From: Clostridiales bacterium
GTDB taxonomy: Bacteria; Bacillota_A; Clostridia; Oscillospirales; Oscillospiraceae
Length of the DNA stretch: 64,000 nucleotides
Assembly: GCA_004553625.1 (NCBI GenBank)
Contig: SFKX01000006.1
Coordinates: forward strand, 62,001 to 126,000
Direction of reading: 5' to 3'
Of the stretch, positions 25,889 through 33,484 are shown in pieces (the stretch's first letter is position 1; each line of letters starts with the position of its first letter). The notes below the pieces were generated by a model. The model made no database searches. It was given only the letters and a program-made list of their open reading frames with translations, and was not told where the DNA came from. A program made the translations under genes and the position numbers.

Positions 25889-26497
25889 TCACTTCCTTTC
25901 GACATATTCGCACACGGCGGGCAGTGTCCCGCGCGCTGCGGCAAGACCGCTTCCCGAGATGAGCAGCAGCGCCAGCAACGGCACCGAGTGCGGCAATAAA
26001 AACGCCCCCGCAAGCGGCAGCATAAAAGACAGCAGCAGCCACGTAAAGAGCGGCCGCGGACACATGAACACCAGCGCAAAGGAGTTGCGCACGAGCCCCG
26101 CAAAGCTCAGCTCGACCCGCGCGAGCATATTGAAGCAGTACGCACCCGCGCAGAACACGATGTAGGCGCAAACGAGGCAGAAAACAGAGAGCGCCATCGG
26201 CAACAGCCCCGTGGAGGCGCCGCGGTAAAAGAGGCAGCCCCACACCGCTGCCGCCTCGAGCAGTAGAATGGCGAAACCCGCGGGCATCGCGCGGAAAAGC
26301 TCTCGCCGGAACACCCGAAGAAAGTGCCGCAGCGCGGCGCCCTCACCCTCCAGCAGAGCCTGGCCCGCTCCGGCCAGCGCCGTGAGCGATGCAGGCAGGG
26401 TGACGAGAGGCACGGAGCAGACCCAAAAGAGCAGGTTCAGCCCCATAAGCGTCAGCAGATTGTCCCAGCAGAGCCGGAAAAAGCGCGGGTACTCCAT
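25889..26497 (-). CDS. DUF624 (YesL-like) membrane protein, 202 aa
   Basis: Several hydrophobic segments and the N-terminal pattern FFRLCWDNLLTLMGLNLLFW are typical of DUF624/YesL proteins, which occur in carbohydrate-uptake operons of Firmicutes with CUT1 transporters. The exact role is not established; assistance to the transporter is a common guess. It is tightly packed between the AraC regulator (1-nt gap) and GH13 (4-nt gap). Confidence 0.82.
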   Translation of the reverse strand: MEYPRFFRLCWDNLLTLMGLNLLFWVCSVPLVTLPASLTALAGAGQALLEGEGAALRHFLRVFRRELFRAMPAGFAILLLEAAAVWGCLFYRGASTGLLPMALSVFCLVCAYIVFCAGAYCFNMLARVELSFAGLVRNSFALVFMCPRPLFTWLLLSFMLPLAGAFLLPHSVPLLALLLISGSGLAAARGTLPAVCEYVERK

Positions 26498-26498
26498 C

Positions 26499-27395
26499 TC
26501 ACTGCCCCCTCGCTTTCTTGTAATACTCCGTCGGGCTCATGCCGGTCAGCTTCTTGAAGAGGCGGGAGAAATAGTACCGGTCCCGTATGCCGACGAGATA
26601 GGCTACCTCAGAAAAGGCCAGGTCGGTGCTGGCGATGAGCTGCTTGGCGTTGTTTATCCTCAGCATGTTGATGTACGAGAAGATGGAGCTGCCCGTCATC
26701 GCCGAGAAAACGCGGTTGAGATAGTCGAAGTTCATTTCAAAGCGCTCCGCAAGCTCCTGGCTCATGAGCCTTTTTGTGTAATTTCGGTTTAGATACTGCA
26801 CAAGCTGGTCCACGGCGGCCTCGGAGCGGTTGATGCGGCGGTCCCGCACGGCCATCTCAGCCATGAGGTGTTCGTGCGCGGTCTGGAGCAGAAAGCTGTG
26901 CAGAAAGGTCGAGGCCCGGCGCTTGTAGTGCTCCTCGCGCGCCTCGTAGCAGGCAACGGCGGAGCGCAGCAGGCTCCGGTGCTCGCCGCCGGAGAGGTGA
27001 AAGTGCTTGGGCAGGTATGTAAGGCTGTCCGTAGGGTCGGCGGCGTCGAGGTTATAGCTTATGAGGCTCTGTCGCCGCTTTTCGGCCAGCTCCGCCATTG
27101 CCGCGGCCTCGTCGTCCACGCGGCGCAGCTCCGGGTGCGTAAAGTGCGCGTAAAAATAATCGCAGGAGGCCTTCTTGGTCCCGGCATGCTGAAGGCCGGG
27201 CTCCAACAGGAAGAAGTCGCCGGCCTTCAGATGATATTCCAGCTCGTTTTCCCGCAGGTACATGTTGCCCTCGCGTATGACATAGAGCACATACTCGTCC
27301 AGCCGACGCGCAAAGTGTATCCACGGCTGGCTGTACCGGATGTGCCCCGTCATCCTCAGGCGAGGCAGCAGATCTGCGTTATAGGAAAAGAGCAT
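26499..27395 (-). CDS. AraC family transcriptional regulator, 298 aa
   Basis: The N-terminal half is a cupin-like sugar-sensing domain (AGDFFLLEPGLQHAG, HFTHPEL). The C-terminal 100 residues hold the two AraC helix-turn-helices (LMSQELAERFEMNFDYLNRVF and the final FSEVAYLVGIRDRYYFSRLFKKLTG). It is encoded inside the operon it probably controls, with an expected target upstream of 32170. Confidence 0.92.
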   Translation of the reverse strand: MLFSYNADLLPRLRMTGHIRYSQPWIHFARRLDEYVLYVIREGNMYLRENELEYHLKAGDFFLLEPGLQHAGTKKASCDYFYAHFTHPELRRVDDEAAAMAELAEKRRQSLISYNLDAADPTDSLTYLPKHFHLSGGEHRSLLRSAVACYEAREEHYKRRASTFLHSFLLQTAHEHLMAEMAVRDRRINRSEAAVDQLVQYLNRNYTKRLMSQELAERFEMNFDYLNRVFSAMTGSSIFSYINMLRINNAKQLIASTDLAFSEVAYLVGIRDRYYFSRLFKKLTGMSPTEYYKKARGQ

Positions 27396-27397
27396 TT

Positions 27398-29017
27398 TCA
27401 GTCCCCCAGTCGTACCCAGACGGTGGCCCAGTAATCGAGGGGCGGCAGGGAGGCGGAGTAGACGCGCCCGTGTTCGGAATTCGTCCAGCTGTGGTCAAGC
27501 TCCACGGGTCCGAGACTCTCCCCGTCCGGCGAGGCCCACCAGATACCCCTGACCGGCCTGTCCAGCCGGAGGCACAGTTTTATGCCCTTCACCGTGATGG
27601 GCCGCGACTTTGGCTCATTCCAACGCGCGTCGTTGCCGCGGAGGTTGATGAGCTGGATGCTTATGAGCTCACGGGATTCACGTATGATACTCCAGACTGT
27701 GCCGCCCGCTCCGTCAGTCGAAAACTCGCAGCTTTCGCCGGAGAAGCAGACGTCCTCGTTTATGCCGCCGGCTGCCGTCCGGCTTATGTCTGTTCCTTTG
27801 TCATCATACAACAGATCCGCGTATCTCACAAGAAAATCGCAGTATTTCTGCACCGTTGGGCAAAATTCGTCCCGGAGCCGGGCGTGATTGACGTAGTAGC
27901 TGTCCCTAAGCACGCAGCGGTCCTCGCCGAGGACGAGCTGGGTGCCGCCGGAGGCCGAGATGACCGCCCAGGCCAGGCGAAAGGCGTTCTCCGCCGCCTC
28001 GCCGCCGGTCTCGAAGGGTTTCAAATAGGCGGCAAGCACCACGCTCTTGCCGCCAGAGAGCAGCTTTGCCTCCCGGATGAGCGTATAGAGGTCGCGGTAG
28101 CTGTCGTTTGGTGGCCAGACCTCGATGTACACTGCGTCCTGCGGGGAGGAGGCTGCGTCGGTCACGGGCCAGTTGTTGACGCAGTTGAAGATGACGCCGC
28201 CCTCCGGCCGCTCTGAGCGCACCGCCTCCGCCGCGTGCGTGATGAGGCTGGGGAACTCCTCCGCCAGCTCTACGGGTTTGCCCTGTGCGTCCCAAACGTG
28301 CTTGGGCAGGCCGTAGGTATCCATGTGTATGCCTTCAAAGCCGAAGCGTACCGCCTCGTGGTACTGCTCTACGATGTGTTGGCTCCAGGGTGAATAGGCT
28401 GCTATGTTCATGAAATACAGCCAGCTTGCGAACACGAGCGGTTTTCCGTTCATGGAGTACATGGCCCAGTCTGGATGCGCCTCATAGGTCTCGGTGGTGG
28501 CGGCGTAGACCGCCCCGTAGGCGAAGGGGCGCATGCCGAGCTTTTTGCAGGCAGTGATTTTGTCCTCGATTACCGCAAGGCTCGTGGGCCGTCCCATGGG
28601 GTCGGAATAGAGCTCAGAGTCCGGCAGCAGCTTGTCGTGGCGGTACATCCAGTCGTAAAACTGCACGGCGTTGAGGTGCATTGCGCACATCCATCGCAGA
28701 TCCTCCTCTCCGGTGTCATCCGGCGAGAAATCGGTCAGAAAGCCGTAGCGCGTGACGTGCCGCCGCTCCGGTACTACGTCGAAGGCCCCCTCCCAACGCG
28801 CATCCCCGCGCCGGATGCTCACACCGTAATTCCCCTCGCACAGCCCGGAGAGGACGAGCGCCGCACCCTCACGGTGCGCATTGCAGGACACAGGCTTTTC
28901 GAGCCGCATGACTTGTGCCTCGCCGCCTCTCAGCTCCGGCGGCAGGTCTATCCTCACGTCCTCGCCGCAGAGATACTGCGCCTTGTCGAACGTGCAAATG
29001 AGCGTGTTTTTCTCCAT
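27398..29017 (-). CDS. GH66 family glycoside hydrolase (dextranase-like), 539 aa
   Basis: GH66 contains endo-dextranases and cycloisomaltooligosaccharide glucanotransferases. The N-terminal beta domain (about 1-90) leads to RYGFLTDFS, then the barrel with HLNAVQFYDWMYRHDKLLP. The likely nucleophile is D233 (GIHMDTYG) and the acid/base E299 (YIEVWPP); their spacing of 66 is close to that of known GH66 enzymes. ATG 29017 lies behind AAGGGG and directly after the permease stop. There is no signal peptide, whereas most studied GH66 enzymes are secreted, so this one probably works on imported oligosaccharides in the cytosol. Confidence 0.87.
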   Translation of the reverse strand: MEKNTLICTFDKAQYLCGEDVRIDLPPELRGGEAQVMRLEKPVSCNAHREGAALVLSGLCEGNYGVSIRRGDARWEGAFDVVPERRHVTRYGFLTDFSPDDTGEEDLRWMCAMHLNAVQFYDWMYRHDKLLPDSELYSDPMGRPTSLAVIEDKITACKKLGMRPFAYGAVYAATTETYEAHPDWAMYSMNGKPLVFASWLYFMNIAAYSPWSQHIVEQYHEAVRFGFEGIHMDTYGLPKHVWDAQGKPVELAEEFPSLITHAAEAVRSERPEGGVIFNCVNNWPVTDAASSPQDAVYIEVWPPNDSYRDLYTLIREAKLLSGGKSVVLAAYLKPFETGGEAAENAFRLAWAVISASGGTQLVLGEDRCVLRDSYYVNHARLRDEFCPTVQKYCDFLVRYADLLYDDKGTDISRTAAGGINEDVCFSGESCEFSTDGAGGTVWSIIRESRELISIQLINLRGNDARWNEPKSRPITVKGIKLCLRLDRPVRGIWWASPDGESLGPVELDHSWTNSEHGRVYSASLPPLDYWATVWVRLGD

Positions 29018-29019
29018 AA

Positions 29020-29892
29020 TTACCCCTTGACCGAGCCCTGTGTGAGCCCGCCCACGACCATTTTCTTCTGGAATACGATGAACAGAGTGATAACGGGGAT
29101 GAGCGCGAGTATGCTGGCCGCGAACACCCACTCCCAGCGTGTGGCGTACTGCCCGTTAAGTCTCTGCAGCAGTAGCGGCAGTGTGATCATGTCCTCGTTT
29201 GCGCCGACGAGCACCTTGGCGGTGAAATACTCCTCCCAGAAGCCCTGGAAGGCGAAGATGGTCATCGTGCCGACGGCAGGCGTCGAGAGCGGGAGCATGA
29301 CCTTGAAGAATATCGTGCCGTGTCCGCCGCCGTCGAGCATCACCGATTCCGAGAGCGAATCAGGCAGCCCGCGGAAGAAGTTCCGCAGGAAAAAGGTGTG
29401 TCCGCAGACGTTGGTGGCGGTGTATACGAGTATGAGGCCAAGCCGCGTGCCAATGAGCCCGTTCTTGAGCCAGGGCAGCTCTATGCCCCGGAGCACGAGG
29501 AACTGCGGGATGATGTTAAGGAAGCTCGGCATCATCAGCGTGAAGAGATACAGCTTGAAGATCGCCTCACGGCCCGGGAAGTCTATGCGCGCAAAGCCGT
29601 AGGCCGAGAGAGTAGAGATGAGCACCGAGGCCGCGACGGTGAGGCAGGTGTTTATGACGCTGTTCTTCACCGCCGTCGGGAAGATGTCCATGCCGAGGAT
29701 GTGCGCGTAGGCCGAGAAATCCAGCCTGTCGGGCAGAAGCTTCGGCGGATACGGCAGCACATAGCTGAACTCCTCAAAGGAGTTCGTTATCATGAAGATG
29801 AACGGCACCGAGAAGATGAGCAGCGCCGCGATGAGAAAGACCCAGAGCAGTATCTGGCCTATCGTTTCCGACATTTTCTTGCCGCGTCTCAT
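29020..29892 (-). CDS. Carbohydrate ABC transporter permease, MalG type, 290 aa
   Basis: This CUT1-family inner-membrane permease has six predicted membrane segments. The conserved EAA-type loop, which docks the ATPase, reads SVMLDGGGHGTIFFKVMLPLS. It follows the MalF-type permease after 1 nt. No ATPase gene lies in the operon, so a shared MsmX/UgpC-type ATPase from elsewhere is probably used. Confidence 0.92.
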   Translation of the reverse strand: MRRGKKMSETIGQILLWVFLIAALLIFSVPFIFMITNSFEEFSYVLPYPPKLLPDRLDFSAYAHILGMDIFPTAVKNSVINTCLTVAASVLISTLSAYGFARIDFPGREAIFKLYLFTLMMPSFLNIIPQFLVLRGIELPWLKNGLIGTRLGLILVYTATNVCGHTFFLRNFFRGLPDSLSESVMLDGGGHGTIFFKVMLPLSTPAVGTMTIFAFQGFWEEYFTAKVLVGANEDMITLPLLLQRLNGQYATRWEWVFAASILALIPVITLFIVFQKKMVVGGLTQGSVKG

Positions 29893-29893
29893 G

Positions 29894-30826
29894 TCAGCCC
29901 TCCTTCTCCACGTCGTCGAGCCTGAGCCTGCGGTTGAGCAGGAACGTGATGGCCACTATGGTCACGGCCGAGATGAGGCCGATGGCCGAGGCCTCGCCAA
30001 ACTCGAATTGGTTGAAGGCCCGGTCGTAGAGCAGGTATTGCAGCGCCGAGGTCTTGCCGTTCGGGTCGCCGCCGGTCAGCATCATGACCTGAATGAACAC
30101 GTTGAAGGAGCCGATTATCATGTTCACCATGACGTAATACGTAGTCGGCCGGAGTGCCGGGACGGTGATGTACACGAACTTCTTCCACAGCCCTGCGCCG
30201 TCAAGTTCAGCCGCCTCATAGAGTTCCTTGGGAATGCTCTGCAGGCCCGCAAGATAAATTATCATGGCCCAGCCCATGTTTTTCCATATGCCCATCAGCC
30301 AGATGGCCGCGTTGCCCGACCACTCGCGCAGCAGCCAGGGGACATAGTCGTCCATGACGTGCAGCACATCCACGAGGAAGTAGTTGATGAGGCCGCGGCT
30401 GGAGTTGTTGAACATGTACTGGAACACCAGGGACACGATGACCCAGGAGGTGATGACCGGCAGATAGAAGCCAACGCGGAAGATGCCCTGGCCGCGGCGA
30501 AGGTTGTTGATGAGATAGGCAAAGAACATGCCGCCCAGGATGATGAAAGGCACGGTCACGATGGCGTAGAGGAAATTGTTGCGGTAGGCATACCAGAAGC
30601 GCGAGCCGCCCGCGAGCACGTTTTTGAAGTTCTCTAACCCGATGAACGTAATGTCACCCTGCACGATCTTGTACTCCGAGAGGGATATCCTTATCGTGAA
30701 CAGCATCGGGTAGACGACAAAGACGGCCACGAGTATAAGCCCGGGAAGGATGAACGGCAGGGCCCTCAGCCAGCCCTGCGCACCCTTTTTTAACCGCTTT
30801 TTTCTTGCCGCCATTAACGTATCCAT
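29894..30826 (-). CDS. Carbohydrate ABC transporter permease, MalF type, 310 aa
   Basis: A CUT1 permease with six membrane segments and the EAA loop YEAAELDGAGLWKKFVYITVPAL seen in parts. Together with the MalG-type partner it forms the channel for the sugar delivered by the lipoprotein at 30884. A 57-nt gap to that gene contains a very stable hairpin. Confidence 0.93.
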   Translation of the reverse strand: MDTLMAARKKRLKKGAQGWLRALPFILPGLILVAVFVVYPMLFTIRISLSEYKIVQGDITFIGLENFKNVLAGGSRFWYAYRNNFLYAIVTVPFIILGGMFFAYLINNLRRGQGIFRVGFYLPVITSWVIVSLVFQYMFNNSSRGLINYFLVDVLHVMDDYVPWLLREWSGNAAIWLMGIWKNMGWAMIIYLAGLQSIPKELYEAAELDGAGLWKKFVYITVPALRPTTYYVMVNMIIGSFNVFIQVMMLTGGDPNGKTSALQYLLYDRAFNQFEFGEASAIGLISAVTIVAITFLLNRRLRLDDVEKEG

Positions 30827-30849
30827 GCCTCAATGCCTCCTCTCGTCGG

Positions 30850-30873
30850 GTGCGGGGCCCGAAGGCCCCGCAC
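30850..30873 (-). promoter_or_regulatory. UUCG-capped hairpin between binding-protein and permease genes
   Basis: On the minus strand a perfect 10-bp GC-rich stem is capped by TTCG closed by C-G, the exceptionally stable tetraloop. No T-run follows. In transporter operons such hairpins protect the binding-protein message or reduce read-through, giving more binding protein than permease. Confidence 0.7.
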
Positions 30874-30883
30874 TTTTGCCGTG

Positions 30884-32170
30884 TCAAGCGAGTTGCTCGT
30901 CGATGAGCGCGGCCGCGTTTTGCAGCTCTGTGGTGATGTCTGCGCCGCTCACGAAGATGTTGGTCACCATGTCGCTCCAGATCTGCTGGATGTTGGAGTT
31001 GTTGGGCGAGGGGATGCGGGCCTTCGCCGATTCCATCTGGGCCATGTAGACGGACCAGACGGGGTTGCTCTGCACCTCGTCGCTGTCCACGAGGGACTTG
31101 AGTATTGGGAGCTGTCCGGCCTGGAGCAGCGCCAGCTGCGCCTCGGTAGAGGTGAGGAACTTGGCAAACTCATAGGCCGCATCCGGGTGCTCGCTGGTGG
31201 AGAACACAGCGACGTTCTCGCCGCCGACGACGGAGGCGCTCTTGCCGTTGTAAGTCGGGATGGTGGACGCCACTATTCCCTTGGCCTCGCTGTCCTCGTA
31301 GGAGCCAAAATACCAGGGACCCTCGAAGAACATGGCGTACTCGCTATTGATGCCGTCCCAGGCGTCGACGGAGCCATCCACGTCTCGGATGGTAAGTATC
31401 TTGGAGTCGTGCAGTTCGACGATCTTTTCCATGGCGGCAATGCTCTCGGGGCTGTCAAGATAGCCCGTGGCCTGGGTGAAATCGTCGTTTGTCAGCACGC
31501 CGCCGAAGAGCCAGAAGTAGGGGTACATATCCCAGTCGCCCACGCCGGAGACGTTTATCGTGTAGGTGCCGCGTCCGGCGGCCGCCTCGATGAGCTCCTC
31601 CATCGTCTCAGGCACGGCGTCAAGGCCGAGCTCGGCGAGAACGTTCATGTTCACGACAGCGGCCTTGCAGTTGGTGTCGAGGGGCAGGCCGTAGTACTTG
31701 CCCTGATAGAGGTTCGTGGAGAGCGGCGCGTCCATGTAGTCGGCGGAAATCTCCGCGAAGTCGGGGTAATCCGAAAGGGCTACAAGCCCGCCCTGAGCGG
31801 CGTAGGCCGCAATGTTCGCGATGTCCACGCGGGCGACATCCGGGCTCGCGCCGGTGCCGAAGGAGGTGACGATCATCTCATGGTACTGGCTGCTGTCCTG
31901 GCGCACGGCCTCGACAGTGATCTCGGGATGCAGTTCGTTCCAGAGCGGGAGCACAACGTCAAGCAGCTGCGCCTCCTCGCTGTCACTGTATGTATGCCAG
32001 AAGGTGATGGTAACGGGCTCCGCCGGGGTCTCGGCGGCATCGGATGCCGGTGCGCCGGATTCGGGAGGAACGGAGGGCTCTTGGACGGCCTCACCGCAGC
32101 CGGCAAAGCTGCCGAGCACGAGTACCGCCGCAAGCAGCAGGGCAAGGGATTTTAGAGCATTCTTTTTCAT
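30884..32170 (-). CDS. Sugar-binding lipoprotein of a CUT1 ABC transporter, 428 aa
   Basis: A lipoprotein signal peptide (MKKNALKSLALLLAAVLVLG, lipobox SFAGC) is followed by an acidic Pro/Ser-rich linker and the type 1 extracellular solute-binding fold (ITFWHTYSDSEE, VDIANIAAYAAQGGL, YEFAKFLTSTEAQ). Start ATG 32170 has GGAGG 9 nt upstream. It is the first gene of the seven-gene operon down to 24235. With GH66 and GH13 beside it, the ligand is probably an isomalto-oligosaccharide; that is inference. Confidence 0.92.
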   Translation of the reverse strand: MKKNALKSLALLLAAVLVLGSFAGCGEAVQEPSVPPESGAPASDAAETPAEPVTITFWHTYSDSEEAQLLDVVLPLWNELHPEITVEAVRQDSSQYHEMIVTSFGTGASPDVARVDIANIAAYAAQGGLVALSDYPDFAEISADYMDAPLSTNLYQGKYYGLPLDTNCKAAVVNMNVLAELGLDAVPETMEELIEAAAGRGTYTINVSGVGDWDMYPYFWLFGGVLTNDDFTQATGYLDSPESIAAMEKIVELHDSKILTIRDVDGSVDAWDGINSEYAMFFEGPWYFGSYEDSEAKGIVASTIPTYNGKSASVVGGENVAVFSTSEHPDAAYEFAKFLTSTEAQLALLQAGQLPILKSLVDSDEVQSNPVWSVYMAQMESAKARIPSPNNSNIQQIWSDMVTNIFVSGADITTELQNAAALIDEQLA

Positions 32171-32196
32171 TTTTTCAAACCTCCATATCAAATATA

Positions 32197-32225
32197 ATGA
32201 TAGTGATTTTACACAATTTGTGCAA
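32197..32225 (-). promoter_or_regulatory. Promoter of the alpha-glucan operon with a palindrome
   Basis: On the minus strand TTGCAC (32220-32225), a 17-nt spacer and TATCAT (32197-32202). The start of the spacer is part of the palindrome CACAAATTGTG, a possible operator. Confidence 0.55.
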
Positions 32226-32404
32226 GCTCGTTCTGCTTCTTTGTATGCAATATTACGCCTTGGCAGTCGCCTTTGTAAATTAACACAGGCGACTTCGTTT
32301 GTACAATACCGACTTTTTCGCTTTTGTCAGCCGGCGCCGCTCCGTTTGAGAAGAAAAACTGTTACGTTCACTTTTTCGGTTCTGTAATTGAAGAAAAATG
32401 GGGG

Positions 32405-32657
32405 ATGCGCATGGACATACTCATGGGCAACCGTTGTTCGGGCAAGACCGAGACAGCCATGAACATGGCCCATGCTCTCGATGGCGCAGGAGAAACGCAT
32501 GCAGGTCATCGACCTTTACAGGATAAACGACTATTTCCGCATATCCGACCATATACAGCTGCTCATCGACAAGTGCATAAACGTTGGCTCGCCCTCATTC
32601 GCCGGCAAGGGCGTGACGCAGACGATCATGCTGGTACGAGTGGCCTCGGCCTCGTGA
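32405..32657 (+). pseudogene. P-loop ATPase remnant, frameshifted
   Basis: The frame from ATG 32405 begins MRMDILMGNRCSGKTETAMN, with a Walker A-like GNRCSGKT. After about 23 codons the plausible continuation is in another frame from about 32472 (EKRMQVIDLYRINDYFRISDH), which resembles the vDLDivNPYFR motif of clostridial MinD/ParA-like ATPases. The product would stop at 32657. It looks like a decayed gene start of the island; identification is tentative. Confidence 0.4.
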
Positions 32658-32744
32658 TACCACAGTAAACAAGCGGATGAATCTTGCTTTTATCCGCTTT
32701 CTTAGGCTCGTCGAACATCACGTGCTCAAAGCTCTTGGGGCTTT

Positions 32745-33303
32745 TAAGTGCGTTATGTGCATTCCGCGCGCGCGGTAAAGGTGCTTCTCCATCTGCTTCG
32801 GCGTGTAGGAGCGCGGGAAGTATTTACGCAGCCTGTCGCGGGTGATGGTGATGCGGTCTATCTCCGGCTATTTCCTTGGACATAATTGCCCGAATGATTT
32901 CAGCGGTCAGCTCTCCGCTCTGGGAGAATTGCTTGAGCCGCTCCAAGGCGGAGTTAACGCTATTTTCTTGCTGTCAACCACTTCTTGAAACTCTGGTGTA
33001 GGCTCTGTAAGGCGAATGAAGCATTGAATTTGAGTATAGCTGTCCGGCGAATTTTCCACAAGAATCTCACGTAAAGTCCTTGCTTCAGAATTTTGCCCAA
33101 CTTGGACAGGATTTTCTTTTGCCTTTCCTTCTGCCTGACGGCGGAGGGCATCGTGCTTTATTTTGTAGGCCTGAACGCATTTGGAAGGGAGGATGTTCTC
33201 TTGTTGCAGGTTTAAATCCACCATAACGTTGTTGGCAGTATCATCGTCGAGATCACGGACTATCGCGGGCATGGCGTCAATACCGGAAAGCTCACACGCC
33301 CGC
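32745..33303 (-). pseudogene. ParB-like partition protein remnant, truncated and frameshifted
   Basis: Homology to the ParB family of clostridial conjugative elements begins abruptly at about 33302 (RACELSGIDAMPAIVRDLDDDTA, VDLNLQQENILPS). It continues to about 32950 (REILVENSPDSYTQIQCFIRLTE, KIALTP), shifts frame (ALERLKQFSQSGELTAEIIRAIM) and shifts again to the C-terminal motif (LRKYFPRSYTPKQMEKH). At least two frameshifts are present, the N-terminal half is missing, and the break point abuts the tRNA copy at 33306. Confidence 0.8.
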
Positions 33304-33305
33304 TT

Positions 33306-33361
33306 GGGAGAGCGTTCGGTTCACATCCGAGAGGTCGAGAGTTCAAGACTCTTCAGGTCCA
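33306..33361 (+). repeat. Direct repeat, right copy: 3' fragment of a tRNA-Ala-like gene
   Basis: 53 of 56 positions match 17057-17112. The anticodon and T stems are intact, the anticodon loop reads TTCACAT, and the 5' acceptor, the D-stem start and the CCA end are missing. It touches the parB remnant on its left and is followed by a terminator, as a real tRNA gene would be. A candidate attR-type site. Confidence 0.75.
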
Positions 33362-33403
33362 ATAATAAAGCCGACAAGCTTTTAGCTTGCCGGCTTTATT
33401 ATT
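33361..33403 (+). terminator. Terminator after the tRNA fragment
   Basis: A 20-bp stem with one mismatch and a TTT loop ends in ATTATTTATT. It can work in either direction and also lies at the end of the leftward regulator gene at 33485. Confidence 0.75.
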
Positions 33404-33484
33404 TATTGCCCCTTTTCCCGCGGCGTTCATACATGGAGCGGCGGTGCAACATGCCTTGTTAGGTTGCTTTTATGGGCGGACGAA

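Larger units (their letters stand above)
17040..33361. mobile_element. Putative eroded genomic island bracketed by tRNA-Ala and a 3' tRNA copy
   Basis: An intact tRNA-Ala is at the left end and a 56-nt copy of its 3' portion, in the same orientation, is at the right end (53/56 identical). Next to the left copy lie broken recombinase and sigma-like genes; next to the right copy lies a broken parB. These are typical integrative and conjugative element functions. The interior carries an intact ABC transporter operon and a sugar-utilisation operon. The classic layout for tRNA integration is met, but no tyrosine integrase remains, so the element boundary and its history are inferred. Confidence 0.5.
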
